From assembly GCA_963805915.1 (NCBI GenBank), contig CAWDWD010000021.1, positions 124,001-188,000 on the forward strand: a stretch of DNA of 64,000 nt, given 5' to 3'. The notes beneath the pieces were generated by a model. The model was not told where the DNA came from. It was given only the letters and a program-made list of their open reading frames with translations, and did not search any database. Position 1 is the stretch's first letter. Every line of letters starts with the position of its first letter. Of the stretch, positions 37,238 through 47,443 are shown one piece after another. A program made the position numbers and the translations under genes. The stretch is from JAEULH01 sp963805915 (GTDB lineage: Bacteria; Pseudomonadota; Alphaproteobacteria; Rhodospirillales; Defluviicoccaceae).

Positions 37238-38020
37238 GTGACGTCACCCGAGTCCGCCGCGGACCGCGGCCCGCGCCGGCCCGCGGTCATCTTCGACGTT
37301 GATGGCGTGCTCGTCGCCTCGCCGCACGAGCGGGCGTGGCAGGAGGCTCTCGATGCCCTTATGGCGGGCGAGTGGCGCGCCATTGCCCCGCAAACCTCCT
37401 ACCTGCCGGACCGTTTCACGGCGGAAGTTTACCAGACCCGGCTGTCGGGCAAGCCGCGGATGAGCGGCGCGAGCTCCGCTCTGGAGTATTTTGGCGTTCC
37501 CGACATCGACCGGCGGGCGCGCGAATACGCCGATTTCAAGCAACAGCGGATCGAGGTCCTGATCGACGCCGGCGAGTTCGTCGCCTACCCGGACGCGCTT
37601 CGCTTTGTCGCCAGGCTTAAGGCGAGTGGCGTTCGCCTCGCCGCGGCGTCGTCGTCCAAGAACGCCAACCGGTTCATGCGCGCGATTCGGCTCGATGACG
37701 GCAGCGGCCTGCTCGAGGCGTTCGACGCCAACGTCTGCGGCCGCGACCTCAAGCACGGCAAGCCGCATCCGGAAATATTCCTGCTCGCCGCGCGGGAGCT
37801 CGGCGCCGCGCCGACGGACAGCATCGTCGTCGAGGACGCCGCCTCCGGAATCGCCGCGGCCAAGGCCGGCGGGATGCTCGGGCTCGGCATCGCCCGCTTC
37901 GACGACGCGGCCCTGCTCGCCGCCGAGCACGCCGATCTGGTGGTAACCTCGCTCGACGACGTTTCGCTCCCGGGGCTGCTCGCCGGCCGGCTCGAACCCG
38001 CGGCCGGCGGCGGCGCCTGA
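37238..38020 (+). CDS. pgmB: HAD hydrolase, beta-phosphoglucomutase type
   Basis: The 260-residue protein carries motif I PAVIFDVDGVLVASP (about residue 14), motif II LAAASSSKNA, and GKPHPEIFLLAARELGAAP then VVEDAASGIAAAKAGG. The Asp-x-Asp-Gly and EDAxSG patterns fit beta-phosphoglucomutases, which convert beta-glucose-1-phosphate to glucose-6-phosphate. This is exactly the product of GH65 phosphorylases, and the GH65 gene follows. Confidence 0.82.
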   Translation: MTSPESAADRGPRRPAVIFDVDGVLVASPHERAWQEALDALMAGEWRAIAPQTSYLPDRFTAEVYQTRLSGKPRMSGASSALEYFGVPDIDRRAREYADFKQQRIEVLIDAGEFVAYPDALRFVARLKASGVRLAAASSSKNANRFMRAIRLDDGSGLLEAFDANVCGRDLKHGKPHPEIFLLAARELGAAPTDSIVVEDAASGIAAAKAGGMLGLGIARFDDAALLAAEHADLVVTSLDDVSLPGLLAGRLEPAAGGGA

Positions 38021-38072
38021 GCGTCTAGCTGCCTGACCGTCTAGCGAAAAGACGCCTGGACAAGGACCGACA

Positions 38073-40385
38073 ATGGAACACAAAGCGCACGCGTGGTTGG
38101 AGCGTCGGCTGGACCCGCCGGATACGCCCGACTGGACGTTTATCGAGCACCGCTACAATCCCAGCCGCGAGAGCGGGATCGAGTCGCGCTTCGCGATCGG
38201 CAACGGCTTTCTCGGCGTTCGCGCCGCGCGGGCGATCAGCCGGGGACCGATGTGGGTGTCATGGATGCATACTCTCAACTGGGCGTCGAGCCCGAGAACC
38301 TACATCGCCGGGCTGTTCGACACCCCGAACACCGAGCCGCCGGTGCCGGCGCTGGTGCCGGCGCCCGACTGGCTTCGCATCCGCCTCCTCGTCAATGGCG
38401 AGCCGCTGCTCATCCGGTCGGGCAAACTGTTGGGCCATAAGCGCATCCTCGATGTCCGCCGCGGCCTGCTGCTGACCGCGTGGACTCAGCGGACCGAAGA
38501 CGGCCACACCGTCCGCGTTCGATCCTTGCGCCTTGTCTCGATGGCGGAACGGGCGTTGGGTCTTCAGGTCATCGAAATGGCCCTCGACGGCGAGCCCGTC
38601 GAGATGACGCTCGAAGCGTCGCTGGAATCGACCGGCTCGGCCCTTGAGGTCGAGCGGCTCGATCCGGATCTGGCGATCTGGCGCACGGCGTCGGGAAAAT
38701 GGCTTTCGGTCGCCGGGGACGCCTCGCTGGCGGTCAACGGTGAACAACTCGAAGCGCTCATCCACGATTCGCTGCGCCGGTCGTGGACCTGGCAAACCGC
38801 TCCCGGCGACAACGCCGTGTTCTCGCGGATGGTCGCTTTCGCGCGCGGCGACGAGGGCGCGCGCGAACCCGCGGTCCATGTTCAGGTCGCCCTCGAGCGG
38901 GCGCGGGCCGCCGACTGGCCCGGGGTGCTCGCCGATCACGAGGCCGCCTGGGCCAAGCGCTGGACCAACAGCGATGTCGAGGTCGCGGGCGACGAGGAGG
39001 CGCAAAAAGCCCTCCGCTTCGCGATCTACCACTTGGTCTCCGCGGCCAATCCGGAAGACGAGCGCGTCTCGATCGGGGCGCGCGCGCTCACCGGCGACTC
39101 CTATCTCGGCCACGTCTTCTGGGACACCGAGATCTATCTGCTGCCGTTCTATACCTTCACCTGGCCCGAGGCGGCCCGCGCGCTTTTGATGTATCGCTAT
39201 CACACGATCGCCGGCGCGCGGGCCAAGGCCGAGCGGCTCGGCTATCGCGGCGCGCTCTACGCCTGGGAATTGGCCGATACCGGCGAGGAAACGACTCCCG
39301 AGCAGGTGCTCGACCTCAACGGCAACGTCATCGACGTCCTCTGCGGCACCCAGGAACATCACATCAGCGCCGATATCGCCTACGCCGTCTGGCAGTACTG
39401 GAAGGCGACCGGCGACGACCAGTTCCTGATCGACGGCGGCTGCGAGATCATGCTCGACACCGCCCGGTTCTGGGCGAGCCGCGGCGCGCTCGAGGACGAT
39501 GGCCGCTACCATATTCGCGGCGTTATCGGCCCGGACGAGTACCACGAGACCATCGACGACAACGCCTACACCAACTACCTGGCGCGCTGGAACATCGAGC
39601 GCGGATTGGAGATGGCGGCGCTGTTCGCCGAGCGCTGGCCCGACGCGTGGCGGGAGCTCGGCGGCAAACTCGGGCTCGACGCCAAGGAGATGGACCAGTG
39701 GCGCGACGTCGCCGCCAAGCTGGTCACCGGGTTCGACCCGGAGAGCGGGCTGTTCGAGCAGTTCGAGGGCTTTTACGGCCTGAATGAGATCGATCTCAAC
39801 GCCTACGCCGGCCGTACGGTGCCCATGGACGTCATTCTCGGGCGTCAACGCACGCAGGCGTCGCAGGTGGTCAAGCAGGCCGACGTCGTCGCCCTCCTCG
39901 GGCTGTTGCCGGAAGCATTCGAGCCGGCGGTTCACCACGCCAACTTCGACTACTACGAACAGCGCTGCGGTCACGGCAGCTCGCTCAGCCGCGGCATGCA
40001 CGCGCTCGTCGCGGCGCGGCTCAACCGGCTCGACATGGCCATGAGCCACTTCAAGGAGACCGCGGCGACCGATCTGACCGACACCACGCTCGGCAGCGCC
40101 GGCGGCATTCACATCGCCAGCATGGGCGCGTTATGGCAGGCCGCCGTCCTCGGCTTCGCCGGCCTGACCATGCGCGACGACGGCCTCGAGTTCGAGCCGC
40201 ACATGCCGGAGGCCTGGAGCTCGATTGCGTTCCGGATCCAATGGCGCGGCCGGCGGGTGCGCGTGCACATCGGCGCCGACGGCTTGAGCGCGACGCTGGA
40301 ACGCGGCGAGGCGCTCGATCTGTTCATCGGCGGCGAGAAGCACGCGCTCGCCGGCGAACAAACGAAAACCATCGCCCTGGCGTGA
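38073..40385 (+). CDS. GH65 family disaccharide phosphorylase
   Basis: The 770-residue protein is a GH65 glycoside phosphorylase, probably acting on trehalose, maltose or kojibiose. The N-terminal sandwich begins IEHRYNPSRESGIESRFAIG. The catalytic barrel includes VFWDTEIYLLPFYTFT and GVIGPDEYHETIDDNAYTNY, where the general acid is Glu489. TLGSAGGIHIASMGALWQA is a family block. It would give beta-glucose-1-phosphate for the neighbouring PgmB. Which disaccharide cannot be told from sequence here. Confidence 0.92.
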   Translation: MEHKAHAWLERRLDPPDTPDWTFIEHRYNPSRESGIESRFAIGNGFLGVRAARAISRGPMWVSWMHTLNWASSPRTYIAGLFDTPNTEPPVPALVPAPDWLRIRLLVNGEPLLIRSGKLLGHKRILDVRRGLLLTAWTQRTEDGHTVRVRSLRLVSMAERALGLQVIEMALDGEPVEMTLEASLESTGSALEVERLDPDLAIWRTASGKWLSVAGDASLAVNGEQLEALIHDSLRRSWTWQTAPGDNAVFSRMVAFARGDEGAREPAVHVQVALERARAADWPGVLADHEAAWAKRWTNSDVEVAGDEEAQKALRFAIYHLVSAANPEDERVSIGARALTGDSYLGHVFWDTEIYLLPFYTFTWPEAARALLMYRYHTIAGARAKAERLGYRGALYAWELADTGEETTPEQVLDLNGNVIDVLCGTQEHHISADIAYAVWQYWKATGDDQFLIDGGCEIMLDTARFWASRGALEDDGRYHIRGVIGPDEYHETIDDNAYTNYLARWNIERGLEMAALFAERWPDAWRELGGKLGLDAKEMDQWRDVAAKLVTGFDPESGLFEQFEGFYGLNEIDLNAYAGRTVPMDVILGRQRTQASQVVKQADVVALLGLLPEAFEPAVHHANFDYYEQRCGHGSSLSRGMHALVAARLNRLDMAMSHFKETAATDLTDTTLGSAGGIHIASMGALWQAAVLGFAGLTMRDDGLEFEPHMPEAWSSIAFRIQWRGRRVRVHIGADGLSATLERGEALDLFIGGEKHALAGEQTKTIALA

Positions 40386-40466
40386 TGCCAATTATCATCA
40401 AGAAAGGCCCGATCCGGACAAAGAAAGATTGGATCTGGTAAAGAGATGTGCCAGCTATAGAAGCCG

Positions 40467-41139
40467 ATGCTTCGATTTGAACGATTGGCTTGTGGTTACG
40501 CGAATATTGTGATAGAATGCGCTGATCTGGAGATAGTTGAGAAATACTCGACCAAACAAAGTGCTATTTTGGAGTGTGGCTCATTCCTTGATACTTACGT
40601 CGGCACCAAGTCGCTGGGATACATGTACAGGGTATCGATCTTGATCCCGGCCGTTTTTCATCCGCGATCTCGCTAATCTGGCGTGAAAGTTGACGCCTGC
40701 AACATTGAAACAGAGCGGCGCCTCTGGAAGATGGAAGTTTTGATGTCGTCATATTCAATGAGTTGTTCGAGCACCTTCGCATAAACCCGATCACGACCAT
40801 GGGTGAAGTGCGCGGATATTAAAGAAAAATGGCACGCTTCTTTTGTTGACCCCGAATTTACGGTCTTACAACGGGCTCGAGAATTTCATTTTCAAGAACT
40901 TATGTTATTCGTGCGCCACAAATATTTACGATGAATATAGCAAGTTGAGCAGTCTGGGGCACATGGGCCACGTTCGCGAGTACACGACTCGGGAGGTCTC
41001 TGAATTCCTGCTGCGGACGGGCTTCGAGGTGCAGGCTCTCATGTTCCGCGGAACCTACCACGAAAAGCTCGGGGATTTAGTAGCCCAATTGTTACCCAGC
41101 CTCCGGCCTTTTGTAACGTATGTCGCTCGCGCGGCTTAG
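40467..41139 (+). pseudogene. SAM-dependent methyltransferase remnant, several frameshifts
   Basis: Pieces in different frames add up to a class I methyltransferase: DLDPGRFSSAISLIW, VKVDACNIET, then APLEDGSFDVVIFNELFEHL, ILKKNGTLLLLTPNLRSYNG and EYTTREVSEFLLRTGFEVQAL. At least three frame changes occur. The region is visibly more AT-rich than its surroundings, suggesting transfer or decay. It lies between the GH65 gene and the convergent ELM1 gene. Confidence 0.75.
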
Positions 41140-41173
41140 GGCTTCAGCGACAGCGCCCGCCGGGCCTCCTCGG

Positions 41174-42296
41174 CTAGAACAGCGCGCGGATGCGCTCGAC
41201 GACGCGGGGCAGGTCGTCGGGGGGCTTTTGCCGGAGGTGGGGAACGGCTCGCCGAGACGCACCGCGAGGCCGCTTTCGATCAGCTTGTCGTGGAGCGCGC
41301 CGAGCTCGCGCGCGTAGCCGATGAGATCGAGCGCGTAGAGCCGCTGGCCGAGCCAGGCGCCGATCCCGCCGGCCTCCGGCTGCAGCCGCGCGGCGAGAAA
41401 ACGGCGGACCGCGTCGATCCGGCCGGGCCCGACCGGCAGCGGAAAGATCGCGAGCGGCCGGCCGAGCCCGGCGACTTCGACCATCATCGAGATGCTGTCG
41501 CCGGTGACGACGAACCGCTCGGCGAGGCCGAGCAGGGCAAGGTACGGGTTTTCGCTCGCCCCCGCGCTCCACTCGAACAGCCGCGCCGCCGCCGGCAGGC
41601 CCTCGCGCAACGCGGCGACGACCGCCGGCGGCGTCCGCCGGCTGGTGGTGACGAACATGGTGCCCGGGGTTGCCTTTGCCGAGCGCAAGGTGAGATCGAT
41701 CAGCGTTTGGGCGACGGTTGCGTCGAACACGTAAGGTTTGGTCGGCCCGCCGACGAGCACGGCGGTGATGGGGCGCGGCAATTCCGCCAGCCGCGCCCGC
41801 CAAGCCTCGGCCTCGGCGGCGATGCGGCCCGCGTCGGCGCGCATCAACGGCAAGTCCAGGTGGACGACGTTGGCGCGCGCGGGCATTTTGTATTGCGGCG
41901 TGGCGATGACCAGGGCGAAGTCGTCGATGCCGCGCTTCGGCCGGCCGATCAGGACCACCTTGGTCGGCCCGCCCGCCCGTCCGCCCGCTTGGCTCCGAGA
42001 CTGTTCGCGGATCCACATCGCGACCATCGACGGCCGCCGGCCGATGGTCAGGATCAGCTCCGGCCACGGCGCGCGCAACGGGTCCGAGCGCTCAAGATCG
42101 ACATGGTAGAGCGACGGCTTGAACGACGGCTTGCCGAAGACGAACTCCTCGCGAAAACGCAAATTGCGCCGCTCGCACGGCCACCCCAGCGCCGCGGCGA
42201 TGATCTCGATCTGCGCGTTATCGCCGAGCTTATCGCCAAGCACGAGCCAGGTGCGGGGGGCGTCACGGGCGGAATCGCGTCGGCGGGCGCCGTCAC
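41174..42296 (-). CDS. ELM1-like (DUF1022) family protein, two apparent frameshifts
   Basis: The long core frame contains LGDKLGDNAQIEIIAAALGWP, LILTIGRRPSMVAMWIREQS, TPGTMFVTTSRRTPPAVVAAL and FVVTGDSISMMVEVAGLGRP, characteristic of ELM1/GtrOC-like proteins, which have a GT-B-like fold. Adding one C to each of two C6 runs (42255-42260 and 41215-41220 regions) gives an N-terminus from GTG 42296, overlapping the upstream stop, and a natural end DDLPRVVERIRALF at 41174. Without these corrections the frame runs to 41092. Function in bacteria is not established; it may glycosylate or modify surface polysaccharide. Confidence 0.78.
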
Positions 42297-43229
42297 GGCT
42301 TGACCCGATCGGCGAGCGAGCGCGCGCCGAGCGCGAACGCGTTGGCGGTGCGATAGGCGCGCAGCCGCAGCGAGGCGATCATGCGCGCGCGCCCGTCACT
42401 GACCGGCTCGTAGCCGAGCCGCTTCATCTGCTTTTTCGTCGAGCGCTCGACAATGGCGATGTCCGATGGCGAAAGGTCGCTGCGCCAGGAATCGATCTCG
42501 CCCCGGCGGAAGAAGGCGGCGGGCTCGGTCTTGAGATCCCACGGCGCATCGGCGGCGCCGGAACGAAGCTTGTCGATCGCGCACGCCGCGACATACTTTT
42601 CGGCCTCCGCCTGCTCGATCGGCTCGCCCAGCCACTCGAACAGCCGCATCAGCTCCCCCGGCCCGTCGGCATGCAATCGCTCATAGAACACTTCGGTGTA
42701 TCGCGGGGTCAGCGAGGGAATGGCCTGCGCAAGTGTCACGCTGTCTTTCCAGATTACGCAAGCATCCTTAAGCCGCTGCGACGCCCAGCGCTTGCCCCAT
42801 CCGGCGGATGCGTCTCGCAGCGAAGCGGCGACCGCGCGCGGATCGCGAATGACATGAATGAAGTAACAGTCCGGGAATATTTGCAAGATTCCGCAACACG
42901 GTTTACGTGCGCGGGCGTCTTCTCCAGAATGATATGCGCACTCGGCTTTTTCTCGGCGATCCGGTCGAGGCAGAACAGCGAGAAATTACCTATCCAGTTG
43001 AAGTACTCCTGTTCAGAGACAACGCTGGATAGGCCGACTCCACGGTTATCCGTGCTGAAGTTTTTCCACGAGATTCGAATGGCGAACGCAAGAAAGAACT
43101 GAACAGGTGCGTTTCCTGAGTGGTAGCCACCAGATCGGACTGGGACAGCATCAACTGCAGCCACGTCGTCCCACTCCGAGGAGATCCTAATAAAAATACA
43201 ACTTTTTTATTATTTGCAATCAAATGCAT
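42293..43229 (-). pseudogene. Sulfotransferase family protein, frameshifted
   Basis: The N-terminal piece holds the PAPS-binding loop VVFLLGSPRSGTTWLQLML. Middle and C-terminal pieces in other frames give SEQEYFNWIGNFSLFCLDR, IILEKTPAHVNRVAE and then FIHVIRDPRAVAASLRDA, the 3'-phosphate motif with Arg and Ser. The C-terminal 197 residues are continuous. At least two frame switches occur (near 42890 and 43110). The intact protein would sulfate a glycan or other acceptor. Its stop overlaps the ELM1 start, indicating an operon. Confidence 0.78.
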
Positions 43230-43257
43230 TTATCCTAACCAATACATCATGATTATG

Positions 43258-44172
43258 TCATATATCAATTTTCGTGCTATTCGATAGCTCTTGCAACTTT
43301 CCCTCGTTTATTGCATGCCTGACGAAGGCTTTTGCCCATTTTTCGTCCTTACGCGCCAGTAAACGCAGTCGCCGTCGCGTCCTTTTGCATTTCCTTTTCA
43401 GGCTTTCGGCGGTTTCGCAGTGGAGATCGATTGTCCGCTGCCTCACCTGGCCGCGCCCTTGCCAAATGAAATACTCGCGGATGTACGCCAACGTCAGACG
43501 CTCCTTGGAGATCACATGTTCAACGCGAGCCGGACCCACCCAAATACCCTCCTCGCCGCGCGCCAAAAGATGCGCCATGAACTCCGTTTCCTCGCCGCCA
43601 AGGAGGTTCGTTCCGGTCCGGCCGAGGTCGGGAGAAAATACCTCATTCTTTAGAGCCTCCCGCCGGAACGCCATGTTCGCTCCGAACGGAAGATCTTCCG
43701 GCCGCTCGACGGCGTGGACGCCCGGCCCGAGATTGCGAAGGGCGTAGGCCGACGCGAAGCGGTCGAAATTGTTGGCGAGCCAGCGCGGTGGTTTGACGGC
43801 GAAGCGGGCGTCGATCGTGCCGCCGAAGAATGCGGCGTCGGGGTAGGCTTCAACCGCCGCCGCATACTCAATGAGCCAGTTCGGATCGGCGAGGACGTCA
43901 TCGTCGGTGAAGACGACCAGCTCGCCGCGAGCCTCCCGCGAGGCGCGGTTGCGGGCGTGCGACAAGCCCTGGCGCGCCTCGAAACTGTAGCGGATCGGCA
44001 GCAGTGCGGAAAAGCGCTCGACGACGCGCGCCGTCTCATCCGTCGAGTTGTTGTCTACGACGAGGATTTCCCATTCCCATTGCGGGGGAATTCGAAGGCC
44101 TTTGAAGGATTCCAGCGCCCCGACAAGTAGGCCGACGCAATTCCAGGTGCACAGGGCGATCGTGAGCAACAT
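43258..44172 (-). CDS. Glycosyltransferase family 2, intact
   Basis: The 304-residue GT-A enzyme has LTIALCTWNCVGLLVGALE, ILVVDNNSTDETARVVE, the DDD metal site in LVVFTDDDVLADPNWL and the acceptor-side FGANMAFRREALK and LGGEETEFMAHLLARG. It likely adds a sugar to a surface glycan or lipid-linked sugar. It is divergent from the tandem GT2 copies, to which it is related but not close, and is the only intact GT2 in the block. Confidence 0.92.
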   Translation of the reverse strand: MLLTIALCTWNCVGLLVGALESFKGLRIPPQWEWEILVVDNNSTDETARVVERFSALLPIRYSFEARQGLSHARNRASREARGELVVFTDDDVLADPNWLIEYAAAVEAYPDAAFFGGTIDARFAVKPPRWLANNFDRFASAYALRNLGPGVHAVERPEDLPFGANMAFRREALKNEVFSPDLGRTGTNLLGGEETEFMAHLLARGEEGIWVGPARVEHVISKERLTLAYIREYFIWQGRGQVRQRTIDLHCETAESLKRKCKRTRRRLRLLARKDEKWAKAFVRHAINEGKLQELSNSTKIDI

Positions 44173-44401
44173 ACCGAGGCGTTGTTTCGAGCCGAAAGCT
44201 GGGGTAACCCATGGTTGATATGAGCTGTCCTAACCGAAAAGCCGCCCGGCGAATAGCAGTGTTTACGGTCATGAGATGTCGTGAGGACAACAAGCCTGAG
44301 AGCCGCCACGCCTGCGTCAAACAGGCGCGAAAAAGGGTTCTCCAAGTGGCGTCTTTCGGGCAACCTTGCGGCATCGCGAATTGGGGATCGGGAATCAGTA
44401 A

Positions 44402-45365
44402 ATGGCGGGGCCACGTGCGATTTGCGTCTGCGCGTGCACCTACCAGCGGCCGGACGGGCTGGGGGCAATGCTGGACGGCCTGGGCCGGCAGACGTTCGCC
44501 GACATGGCGCGGCCGGCGCTTCACGTCGTCATTGCCGATAACGAGGGCAGCGACCAGGCGCGGCAAGTCTGCGCCGAATTCGAGCGGCGATCGGGCATTG
44601 CGCTGACTTACGTCCATGAGCCGGAGCGCGGGATCTCATTTGCCCGCAACGCCTGCCTGGATCACTCCCGGCGGCCTGCGATTTTTTCGCTTTCATCGAC
44701 GACGACGAAGTGCCGGAGCCCGACTGGCTGGAACGGCTGATCGAGGCGCAAGCGGCAACGATGGCCGATGTGGTCCAGGGCGCGGTTTTTCCGGTTTTCG
44801 AGGCCGGGGCGCCGAAGTGGGCGACGAGGGCAATTTTTTCGGCTGGCCAAGACGAAATTGGCGAGGGACTTCGCCGATCTCGCAGAATTCCAAGAGCTCG
44901 ACGAGGCGTACACCAACAACGTTCTTGTCCGCCTGAAGAGCGTCACGAAAATAAGCCTTCGCTTCGACCCAGGTTCGCCTTGAGCGGCGGCGAGGATGTA
45001 ATGTTCTTCAAGGCCCTGAAGGCCGCCGGCAACCGGATCGTCTACGCGCCGAGAGCGCGCGTGGGCGAAACCGTGCCGCCGGAGCGCGCGACGCTGTGGT
45101 ATCGTCTGTGCCTGGAATACCGGATCGCGAACAGTCCGTTGCCGAAGCGCGCGAAGCAGAAAAGGCGAACGATCTCGGCCGCGTGATCCGGGGATGGCGT
45201 GAGAGCGGCGGCGCCAAGATCGCGTCCGGCATCGGCTGCCTGTGTCGCTCGATCCTCGCCGGCAAACCGAGTATGGACCGGACCGTTGTCGCCGGCCTGC
45301 GGGTCGCGTACGGGATCGGCCAGACAGCCCGTTTTTTGGGGCTGACCTACCAGCCCTACCGTTGA
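44402..45365 (+). pseudogene. GT2 tandem copy A, frameshifted
   Basis: Starts ICVCACTYQRPDGLGAML and runs LGRQTFADMARPALHVVIAD, ALTYVHEPERGISFARNAC in one frame. A base missing near 44670 hides the DDD segment (CDFFAFIDDDEVPEPDWL in another frame). Later pieces read TNNVLVRL, FALSGGEDVMFFKALKAAGN, RATLWYRLCLEYRIANSP and the end LTYQPYR. About 320 residues if intact, with at least three frame changes. Confidence 0.75.
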
Positions 45366-45403
45366 GCGGGTTCCGCGATCATGTTGGCCCGTGTTGAGTT
45401 GCC

Positions 45404-46392
45404 GTGACCAGCCCGTCAATTGCCGTGTGCGCCTGCACCTACAAGCGCCCGGAGGGGTTGCGGGCTTTGCTGGACGGGCCTGGGCCGGCAGACTTTCGAG
45501 GGCATGCCGCGGCCGGGGCTTCACGTCGTAATTGCCGACAACGAGGGCAGCGAACAGGCGCGGCAAATATGCGAAGATTTCGAGCGGCGATCGGGCATTC
45601 CAGTCACCTACGTCCACGAGCCGGAGCGCGGTATCTCATTTGCGCGCAACGCCTGCCTCGATCACATCCCCCGGACTGCGATTTTTTCGCGTTCATGGAT
45701 GACGAGGGATTCCCGAGGCGGACTGGTTGGAGCGGATGATCGAAACGCAAGCGGAAACGGGCGCGGATGTGATACAGGGTCGCGGTGTATCCATTTTTGA
45801 AAACGGGACGCCCAGCGGTTGATAAACGGTAATTTTTTGGCAGGCCAAGACGGGACTGGCGAGTGGAAACGAGCGAAGCTCAAGGAATTTTAGGAACTTA
45901 ACGAGGCAGACACAAATAACGTGCTGATTCGCAGAGCGAAAACGTTGCGGCGACTCGGGTTACGATTCGATACGCCAATTGGCGCTTGACAGGTGGCGAA
46001 GACACCATCTTCTTTAAAGCCCTGAAGGCTGCTGATAATCGCATCGTTTATGCGCCAGGGCACAAGTAAGCAAGATGGTGCCAGCGGAAAAGAGCAACGC
46101 TTGTGGTACAGTATACATCCTGGAATATGGCATTGGCAACAATCAGTTTGCCGAACACCCGTGCAAAAAAACCCGTAGAAGCGGAACGTTTAGAAGGCGG
46201 ATGCAGCCAACTCTGGACACGGTAGCGGCGTTGCAAAATCGCATCGGGTATCGGCTACCTTTGCACCGGTTCCATGCTGACGGGGAAACTGAGATATGGA
46301 TCGGACCGTTGTCTGCGAGCTTACGCATTGCCTATGGGCTGGGGCAATGTACCGCGCGCACTCAAGGACTAAAGTACTATCATTACCGCTGA
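45404..46392 (+). pseudogene. GT2 tandem copy B, the most decayed
   Basis: Begins at GTG with SIAVCACTYKRPEGLRALLD and continues in another frame with IPVTYVHEPERGISFARNAC. The DDD segment is shifted and altered (FAFMDDEGFP). Later fragments include DTNNVLIRRAK, LTGGEDTIFFKALKAADNRI and MDRTVVCEL, with stops between. The 3' half is clearly AT-richer than the other copies. The ends match copies A, C and D (YYHYR). Confidence 0.7.
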
Positions 46393-46434
46393 GGGCTGAA
46401 GACCGTTACCATTGTGCCACGAATACTCGTGATC

Positions 46435-47410
46435 ATGACCATGGCCCATCTGTGCAATTTGCGCCTGCACCTACAAGCGAGGCCGGACGGGTTGCGGGCA
46501 TTGCTGGACGGCCTGGGCCGACAGACGTTCACGGACATGCCACGGCCGGCGCTACACGTCGTCATTGCCGACAACGAGGGCAGCGAACAGGCGCGGCAAA
46601 TCTGCGCCGATTTCGAGCGCCGTCGGGCATTCCACTGACTTACGTTCATGAGCCGCAGCGCGGGATCTCCTTCGCGCGCAACGCCTGCCTGGATCATATT
46701 CCCGCCGGATTGCGATTTTTTCGCCTTCATCGACGACGACGAGGTTCCCGATGCCGGACTGGTTGGAGCGGCTGATCGAAGCGCAAGCCGCGACGGGCGC
46801 CGATGTGGTCCAGGGTCCGGCAATTCCAGTTTTCGAGAAGGGCACGCCGCGATGGCTGGCGACCGGAAATTTCTTCGGCTAACCGAGGCGCGATTGGACG
46901 GGTAATCTTCCGCCCCTGAAAAGTTGCAGGAGCTGACCGAGCCTAGCACCAACAACGTACTTGTGCGCACGGCAAGCGTGGCGTCGGCAAAACTTCGGTT
47001 CGATCCTCGATTTGCGCTGACGGGCGGCGAGGACAATCATTTCTTCAGATCCCTGAAAGCCGCCGGAAATCGCATCGTTTATGCGCCCAAGGCGAGGGTG
47101 GTCGAGAAAGTTCCCCCCGAACGCGCTACACTTTGCTACATGATGCGCGTGGAATACCGGATCGCGAACAGTCCGCTGTCGATCCCTGTTCAGAAGAGAC
47201 CGAAAAAGCGCAAGCTGAGGCGGCGTATCCAGTTGCTCTGGCGCGACAGCGGTATGCAGAAAATTACATCCGCTATCGGCTATTTCTCCGGTCGATGGTG
47301 AGCGGAGAATTGAATATGGACCGCGACGGCCGTCGCCGGCTTGCGCCTCGCGTACGGTCTCGGACAGTGCTCCCGCGCCCTTGGACTTCCAGTACCATCA
47401 CTACCGCTGA
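46435..47410 (+). pseudogene. GT2 tandem copy C, frameshifted
   Basis: The N-terminal ICACTYK..RPDGLRALLDGL motif is broken by frame changes. LGRQTFTDMPRPALHVVIAD and LTYVHEPQRGISFARNAC follow in different frames, then CDFFAFIDDDEVP and a long clean piece with TNNVLVRTASV, FALTGGEDNHFFRSLKAAGN and RATLCYMMRVEYRIANSP. Ends YHHYR at 47410. Confidence 0.72.
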
Positions 47411-47443
47411 TACTCGTTCCCCGGCCCCGGTATACTGAACATC

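Noticed and set aside
38259..40112. Minus-strand frame of 617 codons
   Set aside because: Shadow of the GH65 gene; GC-driven open frame.
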